This document shows, piece by piece, positions 7,838 through 16,870 of a stretch of 40,000 nt of DNA (its first letter is position 1; each line of letters opens with the position of its first letter). The stretch comes from Nannocystis pusilla (GTDB taxonomy: Bacteria > Myxococcota_A > Polyangia > Nannocystales > Nannocystaceae), in contig NZ_JAPNKE010000002.1 in NCBI RefSeq assembly GCF_026626665.1, positions 1 through 40,000 of the forward strand, written 5' to 3'. Under the pieces are notes generated by a model. It saw nothing but the letters and a program-made list of their open reading frames with translations. It was not told the origin of the DNA and ran no database searches. A program made the position numbers and the translations under genes.

Positions 7838-10773
7838 TCAGCGGTGCGCGGCCAGCCATGATTCGACCTCGGCGCGCTCGGCGGTGAAGCGTTCGCCGGC
7901 GGCGGCGTAGTGGGCGAGGGCCTGGCGGGCCGCGTCGGCGGCGGCGGCGTCGCGCGACTGCTGGCGGGCCTGGGCCTCGACGAAGCGCAGCGCCGCGGCT
8001 TCGTGGGCCAGGCCGCCCGGCTGCTCGCGGATGGCGAGGGCGCGGGTCAGCAGGGGGAGCGCCTCGGCGGGCTTGCGCTCGCCGACGGCCGCGCGGGCGA
8101 GGCCGCCGAGCGCGGTCGCGGCGGCGATGTCCTGCGGGCCGTAAGTGGCCTCGGCGAGCTCGAGCGCGCGCTGGAAGTGGGCGCGGGCGTCGGCGTAGTC
8201 GCGGCGGGCCAGGGCGACCTCGCCGAGGGCGCACAGCGGCTGGATCTGGCCCGGCTGGGCGGGGCCTTGCACGCGCGCGTGCAGGGCCAGCGCGCGCCCG
8301 GCGAGGGCCTCGGCGTCGTCCCAGCGGCGCTCGAGCGCGGCCAGCTCGGCGAGGCCGCCGAGCGGCTCGGCGACCTCGAAGTCGTCGGCGCCGAGGGCCT
8401 TTTCAATGATCGCGAGGGCGCGCTCGTAGTGCGCGTGAGCAGCGGCGAGGTCGCGCTGGGCCGCGGCGACGCTGCCGAGGTTGCACAGCGGGATCGACAG
8501 GCGCGGGTGCCGGGCGCCGAGGCTGCGCTCGTAGATGGCGAGGGCGCGCTGCAGTCGTTCGCGGGCGCCGGGCAGGTCGCCGCGCTGTTGCGCGACCATG
8601 GCGAGGTTGTTGAGCGTCTCGCCGACGGCGAGGTTGTCGGGGCCGAGCAGCGCGGCGAAGAGGTCGAGGCTGCGTCGATAGATGCGCTCGGCCGCGGCGA
8701 GGTCGCCCTGGGCCAGGTAGACGCCGCCGAGGTTGTGGGCGACGGTGGCGAGGTTGAGGTTCTCGGGGCCCTCGTCGGCCTCGGCGAGGGCCAGCGCGCG
8801 CTCGAGGTGCTCGCGGGCCTCGGGGTACTTGCCCCACCGCTCGAGCACGCCGCCGAGGCCGGTGTGGCGGGTGATCTGCAGCACCGGCGGGGCGCCGAGC
8901 CGCTCGAGCAGCATGGCGGCGTGGCGGTCCCACAGCATCGCGTCGTCGTAGCGGGCCTGCTCGACGCCGTCGATGAAGGTCAGGGCGAGGGCCGCGTCGG
9001 CCTGGATCTCGTCGTGCTTGACGGCGCCGGCCATGAAGTAGGCGTCGAGCATCGCCTTCTCGGCGCCGGCGGGGTCGCCGGCGTACTCGAGCAACTGGGC
9101 GTGGCGCGCCAGGACCTCGGCGTGCAGCGGGCGGTAGCCGATGGCGATCGCCTCTTGCAGGAGCTCGTCGCTCAGCGCGCGGACCGCCTCGTACTGCCCG
9201 AGGTTGCCGCGCACGCGCACGCGGGCCAGCCTGGCCCGCACGTCGGCGACCCGCGCCGCCTGCTCCGGATCGTCGGGCGGCGGCAGGGTGGCCATCAGCG
9301 CCTCGGCGTCGGCGCAGCGATCGAGGCGGCCGAGGTTCATGGTGGCCTGGACCGCGCGATCGAGCATCGCCGCGTCGGCGGCGGCCAGGCTCTGCACGAG
9401 CACGTCGACCTCGGTGCGGCGCAGGCTCAGGCACTCCATGCGGCGGTCGAGCAGCTGCGGGGATTGTTCGCCGCGCACGTGGGTGGCCTCGCAGGCGGCG
9501 GTGTGCATGGCGATCCATTCGGCGGCGTAGGCGTCGAGGCGGGCCTCGACGCGGCCGGCGACGTCGTCGGCGCCGGCCGCCCCGGTGGCGCGCAGGGCCT
9601 GGCGGAGCTCGGCCTTGCGCGCGTCGTCCCACACCCCGGCGAAGCGGGCCGGCGCGTCCTTGCAGAGGTTCTGCGGGGCCGCGGCGGGTGGGGTGAGGCC
9701 GTAGCCGAGGCCCGCCGCGAGGCCGGCGATGCCGAGGCCGGCGAACCACTGGCGGGCGCGCTTGCCCGGCTCGCGCGCGAGCTCGGCGAGCAGCGCCTCC
9801 ATCGACGGCCAGCGGTCCTGCGGGCGCGCCGACAGGCCGCGCAGGACGATCCGGCGCAGGCGCGGCGGGACTTGGGGCCGCGCGGCGGCTCGCTGCGCTG
9901 GAGCGCCTCGATCTGGGTCAGGAGCTCGTCGGCGGTGCGCGCCTTGAAGGGCCGCGCGCCGTGCAGGCCCTCGTAGAGCACGACGCAGAAGCTGAACTGG
10001 TCGCTCTCGACGCCGATCGGCTGCAGCGCGAACTGTTCGGGGGACATGTACGGCGGCGTGCCGACCAGCGTGCCGGCCTCCGTCAATGGCTCGCTGAGCG
10101 AGCCGGTGCTGTGAGTCACCGGCGCGAACAGGCGCGGGTCGGCGCCGAAGTTCGCCTCGCCGGCCTCGACGGCGCGGGCGAGGCCGAAGTCGAGGACGCG
10201 GACGAAGCCGTCCTCGGCGACCATGACGTTGTCGGGCTTGAAGTCGCGGTGGACCAGGCCGGCCGCGTGGGCGACCGCGAGGCCGCGGCCGGCCTGCTGC
10301 AAGATCGCCGACACGTCGCGCCACGGGTGCGGGCCGCGGCGCAGCCACGCGCGCAGCGTCTCGCCCTGGACGTACTCCATCACGATGTAGACGCGGCCCT
10401 CGAACTCGCCGACCTCGTAGACGCGGGCGATGTTGGGGTGGGCCAGCTTGGCCATCGCCTGGGCCTCGCGCTGCAGGCGGGCGCGGCCGAGGCTGTCGCC
10501 GTGCGACGGGCGCATCAGCTTGATGGCGACCTTGCGGTCGAGCTCGTCGTCGAAGGCCGAGAGGACCACGCCCATGCCGCCCTGGCCGATCTGGCGCAGC
10601 ACCGTGAAGTGGCGGATCCGCGTCGGCGCGGGCGGCTCGTCGGGCACGCGGGGGTGCGAGCGCGTGCGGCCGGGCCGGGCCTGCACGACGGGCGGGTCGG
10701 GCGGGACCTCCCGCGTGCGCGCGTCGGCGACGTTGCCGTCGTCGTCGGGGACCTGAGGCGGGGGCTCCGTCAC
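7838..10773 (-). CDS. Membrane-anchored Ser/Thr protein kinase with TPR tail, one frame break
   Basis: A cytoplasmic Hanks kinase domain is encoded first: IGQGGMGVVLSAF, KVAIKLMRP, HPNIARVYEV, VHRDFKPDNVMV, VLDFGLA, GTPPYMSPEQ and DQFSFCVVLYE. After a frame break near 9876 (one C missing in a C run; restoring it gives PPRGPQVPPRLRRIVLRG) come a membrane segment (WFAGLGIAGLAAGLGYG), an extracytoplasmic Cys-containing module starting CKDAPARFAGVWDD, and about ten TPR-like helix pairs, several of the LGPDNLAVGETLNNLA type. The usual role is an external or TPR-sensed signal relayed to Ser/Thr phosphorylation. I place the start at GTG 10773 (MTEPPPQ); a TTG at 10791 is possible. It probably precedes the dead protease gene in one transcript. 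Confidence 0.85.
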
Positions 10774-10919
10774 CGCCGGCGAGCATACCAATGGCCGGGC
10801 CCGCCTGGCGGATGCGCGAGATCGCGCGGCCGGCCTCCGCTGGTGCAGATGCGGGGCGGACGAAGGTCGCGGGAGCCGGCGGCCCCGCGACCTCGATCAT
10901 TCACGAATGGTGGGAGCGG

Positions 10920-12007
10920 CTATTGCTTGTAGCGCTCGAGCATCCACGAATAGATGTCGTGGCCGGCCGAGAGGTCGTACGTCTTGGTCCACGAGTCGTG
11001 GCCGACGCCGGGGTAGATGACCATCTCGACGTCGGGCTTGGGGTCGCACATCTGCAGGCCGGTGACGGGCTCGATGGTGCCGCTGACGTTGACGGTCGGG
11101 TCCTGGTCGCCGTGGAAGGCCCAGATCGGGACGCGGCCGAGCTCGCACTTGGCCTTCATGAAGGCGCCCTTGCCGTCGCCGGCGATCGCGACCAGCGCCG
11201 CGATCTGCTCGTCGAGGAAGTCGCCGAGGTAGCCCCACGAGCCGATGGCGCCGCAGCTCAGGCCGGTGAGGTAGACGCGGGCCGGGTTGATGTCGTAGTG
11301 CATCATCGCGTACTCGATGAACGAGTGGATCTCGCCGGAGCCCGGGCAGCCGCCGCCGGGGTGCTGCGGCGAGAGCACGACGAACGGCAGGGTGGTGTCC
11401 CACTGGTCGTTCTTCTGCAGCTTCGGCGGGCCGTTGTTCGGCACCTTGTCGAGCTCGCTGTCGCCGTTGCCGTTCTCGCCGATGCCGTGGAGGAACACCA
11501 TCAGCGGGTACTTCTCGCCGCCGCCGTAGCCGGGCGGGGTGTACTCCCAGTAGCCCTGCTCGGCCTCGGACATGCCGAGCGGGATCTTTTTGAAATGGGC
11601 CGACGAGGGCATGCCGTCGTCGGGGATCTCCGGGATGTTCTCGGGGCCAGGTTCGACCGGGCCGGTGGTGCCCGTCGTCGTATCGTCGGTGGTGGTGCCC
11701 GGGGCGTCGGTGGTGCCGGGGGCGTCGGTGGTGCCGGGGGCGTCGGTGGTGCCAGGGGCATCGGTGGTGCCGACCGTGGGATCGACGGTGGTCGTGCCGT
11801 CGGTGGTCGGGGTATCCGTGGTGGCCGGACTGCTCGGATTGCTCGGTTCGTCGGTGGTGCCGGGCGTCATGGTGGCGTCGGTGGTGGCGGGCTCGGTCGT
11901 CCCGTCGGTGCCGGTGCTCCCGGTCGTGGTGCCGCCGTTGTCGCCGCACGCGGCGAGGAGCGTCAGGGAGGGCAGGACGAACCACCATCTCGCAGTGTCA
12001 TGGCCAT
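10920..12007 (-). CDS. Secreted esterase/hydrolase lipoprotein, one frame break
   Basis: An alpha/beta-hydrolase of the polyhydroxybutyrate-depolymerase/feruloyl-esterase type is tethered as a lipoprotein. With one base added near 11987 the N-terminus reads MAMTLR-RWWFVLPSLTLLAACGD, with a lipobox ending at Cys. A long Thr/Asp/Gly/Pro linker with four TTDAPG repeats follows, then the catalytic domain: FLHGIGENG as oxyanion motif, TGLSCGAIGSW with the nucleophile Ser, DQDPTVN with the acid and GVGHDSW with the His. The frame without correction starts at 11870 inside the linker, which would lose the signal. The substrate is unknown. The other lipoprotein hydrolase, at 21746-22801, has the same layout. 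Confidence 0.75.
11701..11772. repeat. 18-bp coding minisatellite, four copies
   Basis: The unit containing gtcggtggtgcc recurs at 11706, 11724, 11742 and 11760, an exact 18-bp period. On the minus strand it encodes the TTDAPG repeats of the lipoprotein linker. The last copy has point changes. It keeps the reading frame, so copy-number change would simply lengthen or shorten the linker. Confidence 0.9.
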
Positions 12008-12306
12008 GGCAGCGGCCTTATCACCGCGCGGCAAATAGCGTCAAGGCGTCGATTCGCGCGCCCTACAATCGCAGTGCGGCGGCCGCAGATGGGGCCTGAC
12101 GGCGAGGAGCGGTGACCCCAATGGCGTGCCCCCGGGTGCTCGTAATCGATGGACGTCGCCCGCGAATCATCGGGGGACGCACGCTCGCGGGTGAGTGCTT
12201 CGCCGAGCGACGCGGCGGCGCAATGTGGAGGGCCCGCGTCTGCCGGTCGGATCCGCGCCGGCGTCCGGGGAGCGCCGATTCGCATTCGCGGGCATACTGT
12301 TGCGAG
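12008..12306. other. Intergenic region, no gene seen
   Basis: This holds no supported gene. An ATG at 12112 could extend the downstream gene, but the added residues are Arg-rich and lack protein-like character, and the signal peptide begins at 12307. A CATACT hexamer at 12293-12298 may be a -10 element placed so that the message is nearly leaderless. Confidence 0.4.
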
Positions 12307-13207
12307 GTGCCCCCCGCCGCGCTCGCGCTGCTCCTCCTCGCCGATCCGGGCTGGCTGGAGCTGCGCTGGCCCGAGGTGGCGGGATGTCCCACGGCGGCCG
12401 AGGTCGCCGCGGCGGCCGAGCGCCTGGCGGCCGTCGGGAGCCGCCGTCCGGTCGTCGCCGAGGCCGCGATCACGGTCGACGATACCGGCTATTCGCTCGC
12501 GCTGGCGGTGCAGACGGGCGACGGCGTGCAGGAGCGGCGCGCTCACAATGCCCGCTGCGCGCCGCTGGCCGACGCGACGGCGGTGATCGTGGCGGTGGCG
12601 GCCGAGCCGGCCGGGAGCGGGTCGAGCCGGCCGGCGCGCGACGACGAGATCCCGCCGGGCCTGCAACGGACGCCGTCGCCGGAGGTGCGCGCGCGGCCGG
12701 CGGTCGGTGCATTCGTGGCGGCGGTCGGCGCCGTCGGTCCGCCGCGCTCGCCGGCGCCGGGGCTGCAGGCCGGGCTGCTGGTGCTGTGGCCGCGGGCGCG
12801 CCTCGAATTGCGGTTTCACCACACCTTCGCGGCGCCGCTGCGGCTGGCGGAGATGCCCGCGGCGGGCGCGAGCTGCAGCTGTCGGCGGCGGCGGTCCGCG
12901 GCTGCCCGCGATGGTCGCGGCGGGCGTGGTCGCTGCATTTGTGCGGCGGCCTCGAGGTCGGTGCATTGACCGCGCGGGGGTTCGGTTTTCCCAGCAATGC
13001 TCGCACCACGGGACTGTGGGCAGCCGCGGTGGCGGGCCCGGGGGCGCAGTGGCGGCCGCTGCGGTGGCTGGCGCTCGGGGCCGATGTCGAGGCGGTGGTC
13101 GCGTTCACGCGGCGGGGCTACGCCGCGGCCGACGAGCGGGCGTTGCTGTACCGGGTGCCGCCCGTGGGCCTGCGCTTCGGGGGGTCGGTGGCGGTGTTTT
13201 TTTCTGA
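12307..13207 (+). CDS. Secreted protein of unknown function, one or two frame breaks
   Basis: From GTG 12307 the product begins with a hydrophobic signal (PPAALALLLLADPG). It continues WLELRWPEVAGCPTAAEV, a pattern of small myxobacterial envelope proteins lying beside sigma factor genes. A Pro/Arg-rich middle is followed by beta-strand-like segments (LLVLWPRARLELRFHHTF). A frame break near 12868 leads into LQLSAAAVRGCP, LHLCGGLEVGALTARGFG and LALGADVEAVVAFTRRGY, which resembles an outer-membrane-type beta fold. The end at 13207 assumes one missing T in the seven-T run (13197-13203), giving a terminal VAVFFF; otherwise the frame runs into the next gene. Two pairs of Cys residues suggest a periplasmic location. 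The function is not known. Confidence 0.55.
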
Positions 13208-13243
13208 CGAGCGCCGCCCCTGCCGGAGATTTCACCTCCAGCC

Positions 13244-15080
13244 ATGCTCTCCTGCCCACCCGACCGGGTTGCCGCGTTCGCCGCGTTCTTCCGCGCCCAC
13301 TTCACCTACGTCCACCAGAACCTGCGCCGGCTCGGGGTCCCGCCGGCGGCGGTCGAGGACGCGGCGCAGGAGGTGTTTTTAATCGTCCTGCGTCGCGCCG
13401 ACGCGCCGATCACGAACGTGCGCGGCTGGCTGTTCGGCATCGTCCGCAGGATCGCCTGGCGCTTCCGCCGCGGGGCGTCGCGGCGGGACCGGCTGGTGCA
13501 GGCGTTGACCCACGAGCCGCCCGGGGCGGGCGTCGACGACGCGCATTTGCGGGAGCGCGAGGCGACCGAATGGCTGGAGCGGTTCTTGGCCCGGCTCGAC
13601 GACGACAAGCGGGCGGTGTTCGTGCTCGCCGAGCTCGAAGAGCAGACGGCCGGCGAGATCGCCAGCGCCCTGGGGATCAAGGAGAACACGGTGTATTCGC
13701 GGCTGCGCGCGGCCCGGCAGGAATTCGACCGCAGCTGCGCGCGGCTCCGCCTGTGCGATCAGCGGGAGGCGCTGCTCGGCCGGGCCCGCCGGGCCCACGC
13801 GCCGTCGCCGGCGACGCGCGAGCGGGTGCTGGCGGCCTTGCTGGTGCCTGGTCTTTGGGGCATGTCCGGTGGGGCAGCCGCGGCGACGCCGGCGGCGCAC
13901 GGCGGGGGGTTGTTCGCGGGGTTGTCGGCGGTGGCGAGCGCGCCGCAGATCGCCACGCTGGCGGCGGTGCTGTTGGGTGTGCTCGGGGGCGGGGCGGCGC
14001 TGCTCGAGGCGGGCCGGGCGGGAGCGGCGGAGGGGGGCGCGGTCGGGGGCTGGAAGCCCGCAAGGGCGGGAAGGCGGAGGATGTCCTCGGGGACAGGTTG
14101 ATGGCGGCGGGAGGCGATGGCGCGAGAGTGGATGTCCTCCGGGACAGGTCGATGGCGAGGGCCGAGATCGCGGACGAGAGCCATGTCCTCGGGGACAGGT
14201 TGTCGGCAGTGGCGGACCTCGCGGGCGCAGGCGATGGCCGCTCGCTCGATCTCGGAGGAGTTGGCAGGGGGCTGGCAGGGGCGCGTGGGCGGGGGCGAGG
14301 GCCGTTCGCAGGTGTGGGGGGCCGAGGGGCCGCGGGCCAGCACGACGGAGAAGAGGGTCGTTCGGACGGGAAGGCGAAGGCGGTCGCTGCGGGTCAGGGC
14401 GGGGTCGAGGGAGGAGATGGCCGTTGGGACAGGTTCGCAGGCGGGGCGGTGGCTGCGGGTCAGGGCGGGGTCGAGGGGGAGACGGCCGTGCGGGCAGGTC
14501 GCGGGTGGGCGCAGGGGCGCGGGAAGGTGGCGCGGAGCGAGCGATCCGGCGAGGCCGCGCGGGGCAGGCAGGCGGACGCGAGGAGCAGGATGTCCGGGCG
14601 GCCAGGTCATCGACGGGCGCCGTGTCGGCCGTGGGGGCAGGTGTCCCGGGGGACAGATTGGAGTCGGGGGCGGCCGGCGCTGTGCGCGCGGTCGTAGAAA
14701 AAGCTGTCCCCGAGGACATGTATGCCGGGGTCGCCGCGCGCCGGCCCGGTGAGCCGGCCGGCGCGACGACACCGGCGGCCAGCGGGAGCGAGGACCTCGC
14801 GCGCGAGGCCGGCCTCATCGCCGAGGCGCGCCGGGCGATCCGCGAGCGCGCGTGGGACCGGGCGATCGCGCTGCTGGCCGCGCACGCGCGCGAGTTCCCG
14901 GGCGGGACCCTGCGCGACGAGCGGTGGTTGTCTCAGATCGTCGCAACCTGCGCTTCGGGACAGGTCGAGGCAGCCCGCGCGGAGATCGAGCAACTGGCGC
15001 GCGAGCGGCCGGCGCTGGCGCGCAAGGCGGCGCCGTTGTGCCCGGGCGGGGCGCTGCCGGAGCCGGTCCCCGAGGGATAG
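13244..15080 (+). CDS. ECF sigma factor with membrane segment and repeat-expanded linker to a TPR-like domain, frame-broken
   Basis: Residues 1-180 are an ECF sigma factor: region 2 (FTYVHQNLRRLG, VEDAAQEVFLIVLRR, VRGWLFGIVRRIAWRF) and region 4 (DDDKRAVFVLAELEE, TAGEIASALGIKENTVYSRL). A hydrophobic helix (IATLAAVLLGVLGGGAALL, about residues 235-253) follows. The sigma frame stops at 14101, where a GC-rich linker full of short repeats begins. In another frame a TPR-like C-terminal domain resumes (DLAREAGLIAEARRAIRER, then DRAIALLAAHAREFPGG) and ends at 15080. Nannocystaceae commonly carry sigma factors fused to a membrane helix and such a domain, so I treat this as one gene with at least one indel in the linker. 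If it is not fused, the gene is 13244-14101. Confidence 0.7.
14079..14200. repeat. 51-bp tandem repeat, three copies, each carrying a dyad
   Basis: The element ATGTCCTCGGGGACAGGT, with TGTCC/GGACA arms, recurs at 14081, 14132 and 14183, an exact 51-bp period. This is 17 codons, so the sigma factor linker keeps its frame across the copies. Sequence between the dyads is diverged, showing that the dyad itself is what is conserved. Confidence 0.85.
14381..14512. repeat. 66-bp tandem duplication in sigma factor linker
   Basis: The block starting cggtcgctgcgggtcagggc at 14381 returns at 14447 with few changes, a 66-bp (22-codon) period. It is followed in both copies by GAGATGGCCGT or GAGACGGCCGT and a GGGACAGGT or GGGCAGGT half-site. 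Confidence 0.75.
14639..14721. repeat. Two further dyads in the linker
   Basis: AGGTGT (14639) and ACAGAT (14653), and AGCTGT (14702) and ACATGT (14716), are each pairs of half-sites exactly 14 bp apart. The second pair has the TGTCCCCGAGGACA core. Confidence 0.7.
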
Positions 15081-15148
15081 GACATCGGGTGATCGGTCGG
15101 CCGACGATTTTTCGATGACGAGGGCGGGTGCCGGAGATTGAAGAGAGC

Positions 15149-15811
15149 ATGACCCACTGCACATCACTCCTCCCCATGATTTGTTTGCTGCTGGCCGGCT
15201 GCGTCCTCACCCCCGAGGTCGTCGGCGAGAGCCTTTCCACGGACGGGCCCGTGTCGATTTCGTCGGTCGGGACCGAGGGCTCGGCCACCGATATCACCGC
15301 GACGACGGAGTACAACGAGTCGGCCGGTACCGAGAGCTCTGTGACCAATATCAGCGCGACGACTTTGGTCGTCGAGACGGGCGCCATCGAGCCGGAACCC
15401 GGCGAATACGGCGGCCCGTGCGAGCTCGCGTTCGATTACCCGATCGAGGCCAAGGCAGTGACGCCGCAGCCGGACTGCGACGGCGGCATCTGCCTGTTCA
15501 TGTGGGACCAGGAGCCGCCGGGATGCACCGACGACAGCGATTGTGCCGCGCCGTGGGCGACCTGCGGCGGGACGCACTGCATCCTCGACCAGGAGGTCGT
15601 GGCGTCGGAGTCGCGCTGCACCCAGACGTGCGACGAGGACGCCGATTGCCCCGTCATCCCGGGCTGCGCGCAGGGGCCGGCCTGCGTGCCGGTGACGCGG
15701 CTCGGCGAGCTGTGCTGCGTGAAGATGTGCGCCTGCAGCGACCACCTGAGCGTCGGCGAGTGGAAGTCGCTCGCGCAGGAGTGCCAGGAGCCGGGCTCCT
15801 GCGACCCGTGA
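15149..15811 (+). CDS. Cys-rich secreted lipoprotein
   Basis: The 220-residue product begins MTHCTSLLPMICLLLAGC, a lipoprotein signal with lipobox LLAGC. A Ser/Thr/Glu-rich spacer (residues about 30-90) leads to a domain with some twenty cysteines arranged like small disulphide modules: CTDDSDCAAPWATCGG, CTQTCDEDADCPVIPGC, then CCVKMCACS. Such modules are common on the myxobacterial cell surface and have no assigned activity. ATG 15149 with upstream AGAGAG is preferred over GTG 15128 because the signal starts there. The stop is three bases from the end of the convergent transporter gene. It is 68 bp behind the sigma factor and could be co-transcribed. Confidence 0.8.
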   Translation: MTHCTSLLPMICLLLAGCVLTPEVVGESLSTDGPVSISSVGTEGSATDITATTEYNESAGTESSVTNISATTLVVETGAIEPEPGEYGGPCELAFDYPIEAKAVTPQPDCDGGICLFMWDQEPPGCTDDSDCAAPWATCGGTHCILDQEVVASESRCTQTCDEDADCPVIPGCAQGPACVPVTRLGELCCVKMCACSDHLSVGEWKSLAQECQEPGSCDP

Positions 15812-15814
15812 CGC

Positions 15815-16861
15815 TCACGCGCGGCGCAGCTCGAGCCACAGCTCGTCGACGACGGCCTCGGTCTGGCCGAACCAGTTCTCGGACACGAACAGCTTCTTGC
15901 GCGTCTCGGCCGACGGGTACAGCGCGAGGTCGCCGGCGTCGGCGACGAGGCCGCGCTGGATGGCGGCGAGGTTCGGGGTGGCGAAGCGCAGCGCGTTGGC
16001 GTTGAGGGCGGCGATCTCGGGGTCGAGCAGGAAGTCGATGAAGCGCACCGCGACCCCGGGGAGCGGGGCGGTGGCGGGGATCGCGAGATAGTCGACCCAC
16101 AGCACCGCGCCCTCCTCGGGGATGACGTAGCGCAGGCTCGGCCGCTGCTTCTGGGCCCGGAACAGGTCGCCGCTGTCGATCTGGGCGATCCACGTGTCGC
16201 CCGCCGCCAGCGCCCGCGCGGGGTTGCTGTCGTAGGCGCGCAGGATGTCCTTCTGGGCCCGCAGCATGGGGTAGACGCGCTCGCGGATGGCGGGCTTGTC
16301 GGTGCTGTTGATGTCCATGCCGGCGGCGAGCAGGGCCTGGTCGAAGACGTCGCCCTTGCTGTCGATGACGCTGATCTTGCCGGCGTGGCGCGGGTCGAAC
16401 AGGGCCTTCCACGAGGTGGGCGCCTCGACGTGGTCGCTGTCGTAGCCGATGCCGGTGGTGCCCCAGAGGTAAGGGACGGCGTAGATCTGGTTGTCGGCGG
16501 CGATCCACGGGCCGAACTGCGGGTCGAGGTTGGCGAGGCCGGGCAGCTTGTCGCGCGCGAGCGGGACCAGCAGGGCGCGCCTTCGCATGCGCCCCAGCAC
16601 GTAGTCGATCGGGAACACGACGTCGTAGGCGGCGCCGCTTCCCAGCTTGGCCACCAGCTCGGCCTCGGCGAGGTAGTAGTCCTGCGTGATGCGGAAGCCG
16701 GTCGCCGCGGTGAAGCGCTCCACGACCTCGGGCGCGAGGTAGTCGCCCCAGTTGTAGAGCGCCAGGCTGGCGCCGCCGCCGGAGCAGGCGGTGGCGCACG
16801 CGCCGGCGCCGAGCAAGCGGTGGAAGGTGCGGCGGCTCAGGCCCGACATGGCCGGCACCAT
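15815..16861 (-). CDS. Polyamine-type ABC transporter substrate-binding protein (PotD-like)
   Basis: The 348-residue product is a periplasmic or lipid-anchored binding protein. The N-terminus has a twin-arginine stretch (SRRTFHRLLGAG) followed by ATACSGGG, so Tat export and Cys lipidation are both possible. The mature part shows PotD/PotF signatures: LALYNWGDYLAPEVVERF, GFRITQDYY, AYDVVFPIDYVL, NLDPQF, and VPYLWGTTGIGYD. It probably binds spermidine or putrescine; related proteins bind other cationic or iron-containing solutes, so the ligand is not certain. ATG 16849 (MSGLSRR) is an alternative start. It is the last gene of a three-gene operon with ATPase and permease upstream, 9 bp after the ATPase stop. 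Confidence 0.85.
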   Translation of the reverse strand: MVPAMSGLSRRTFHRLLGAGACATACSGGGASLALYNWGDYLAPEVVERFTAATGFRITQDYYLAEAELVAKLGSGAAYDVVFPIDYVLGRMRRRALLVPLARDKLPGLANLDPQFGPWIAADNQIYAVPYLWGTTGIGYDSDHVEAPTSWKALFDPRHAGKISVIDSKGDVFDQALLAAGMDINSTDKPAIRERVYPMLRAQKDILRAYDSNPARALAAGDTWIAQIDSGDLFRAQKQRPSLRYVIPEEGAVLWVDYLAIPATAPLPGVAVRFIDFLLDPEIAALNANALRFATPNLAAIQRGLVADAGDLALYPSAETRKKLFVSENWFGQTEAVVDELWLELRRA

Positions 16862-16870
16862 GCCACAAGC

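Noticed and set aside
12112..12306. Upstream ATG start for the secreted protein
   Set aside because: The added 65 residues are Arg-rich, and the hydrophobic signal peptide begins at GTG 12307.
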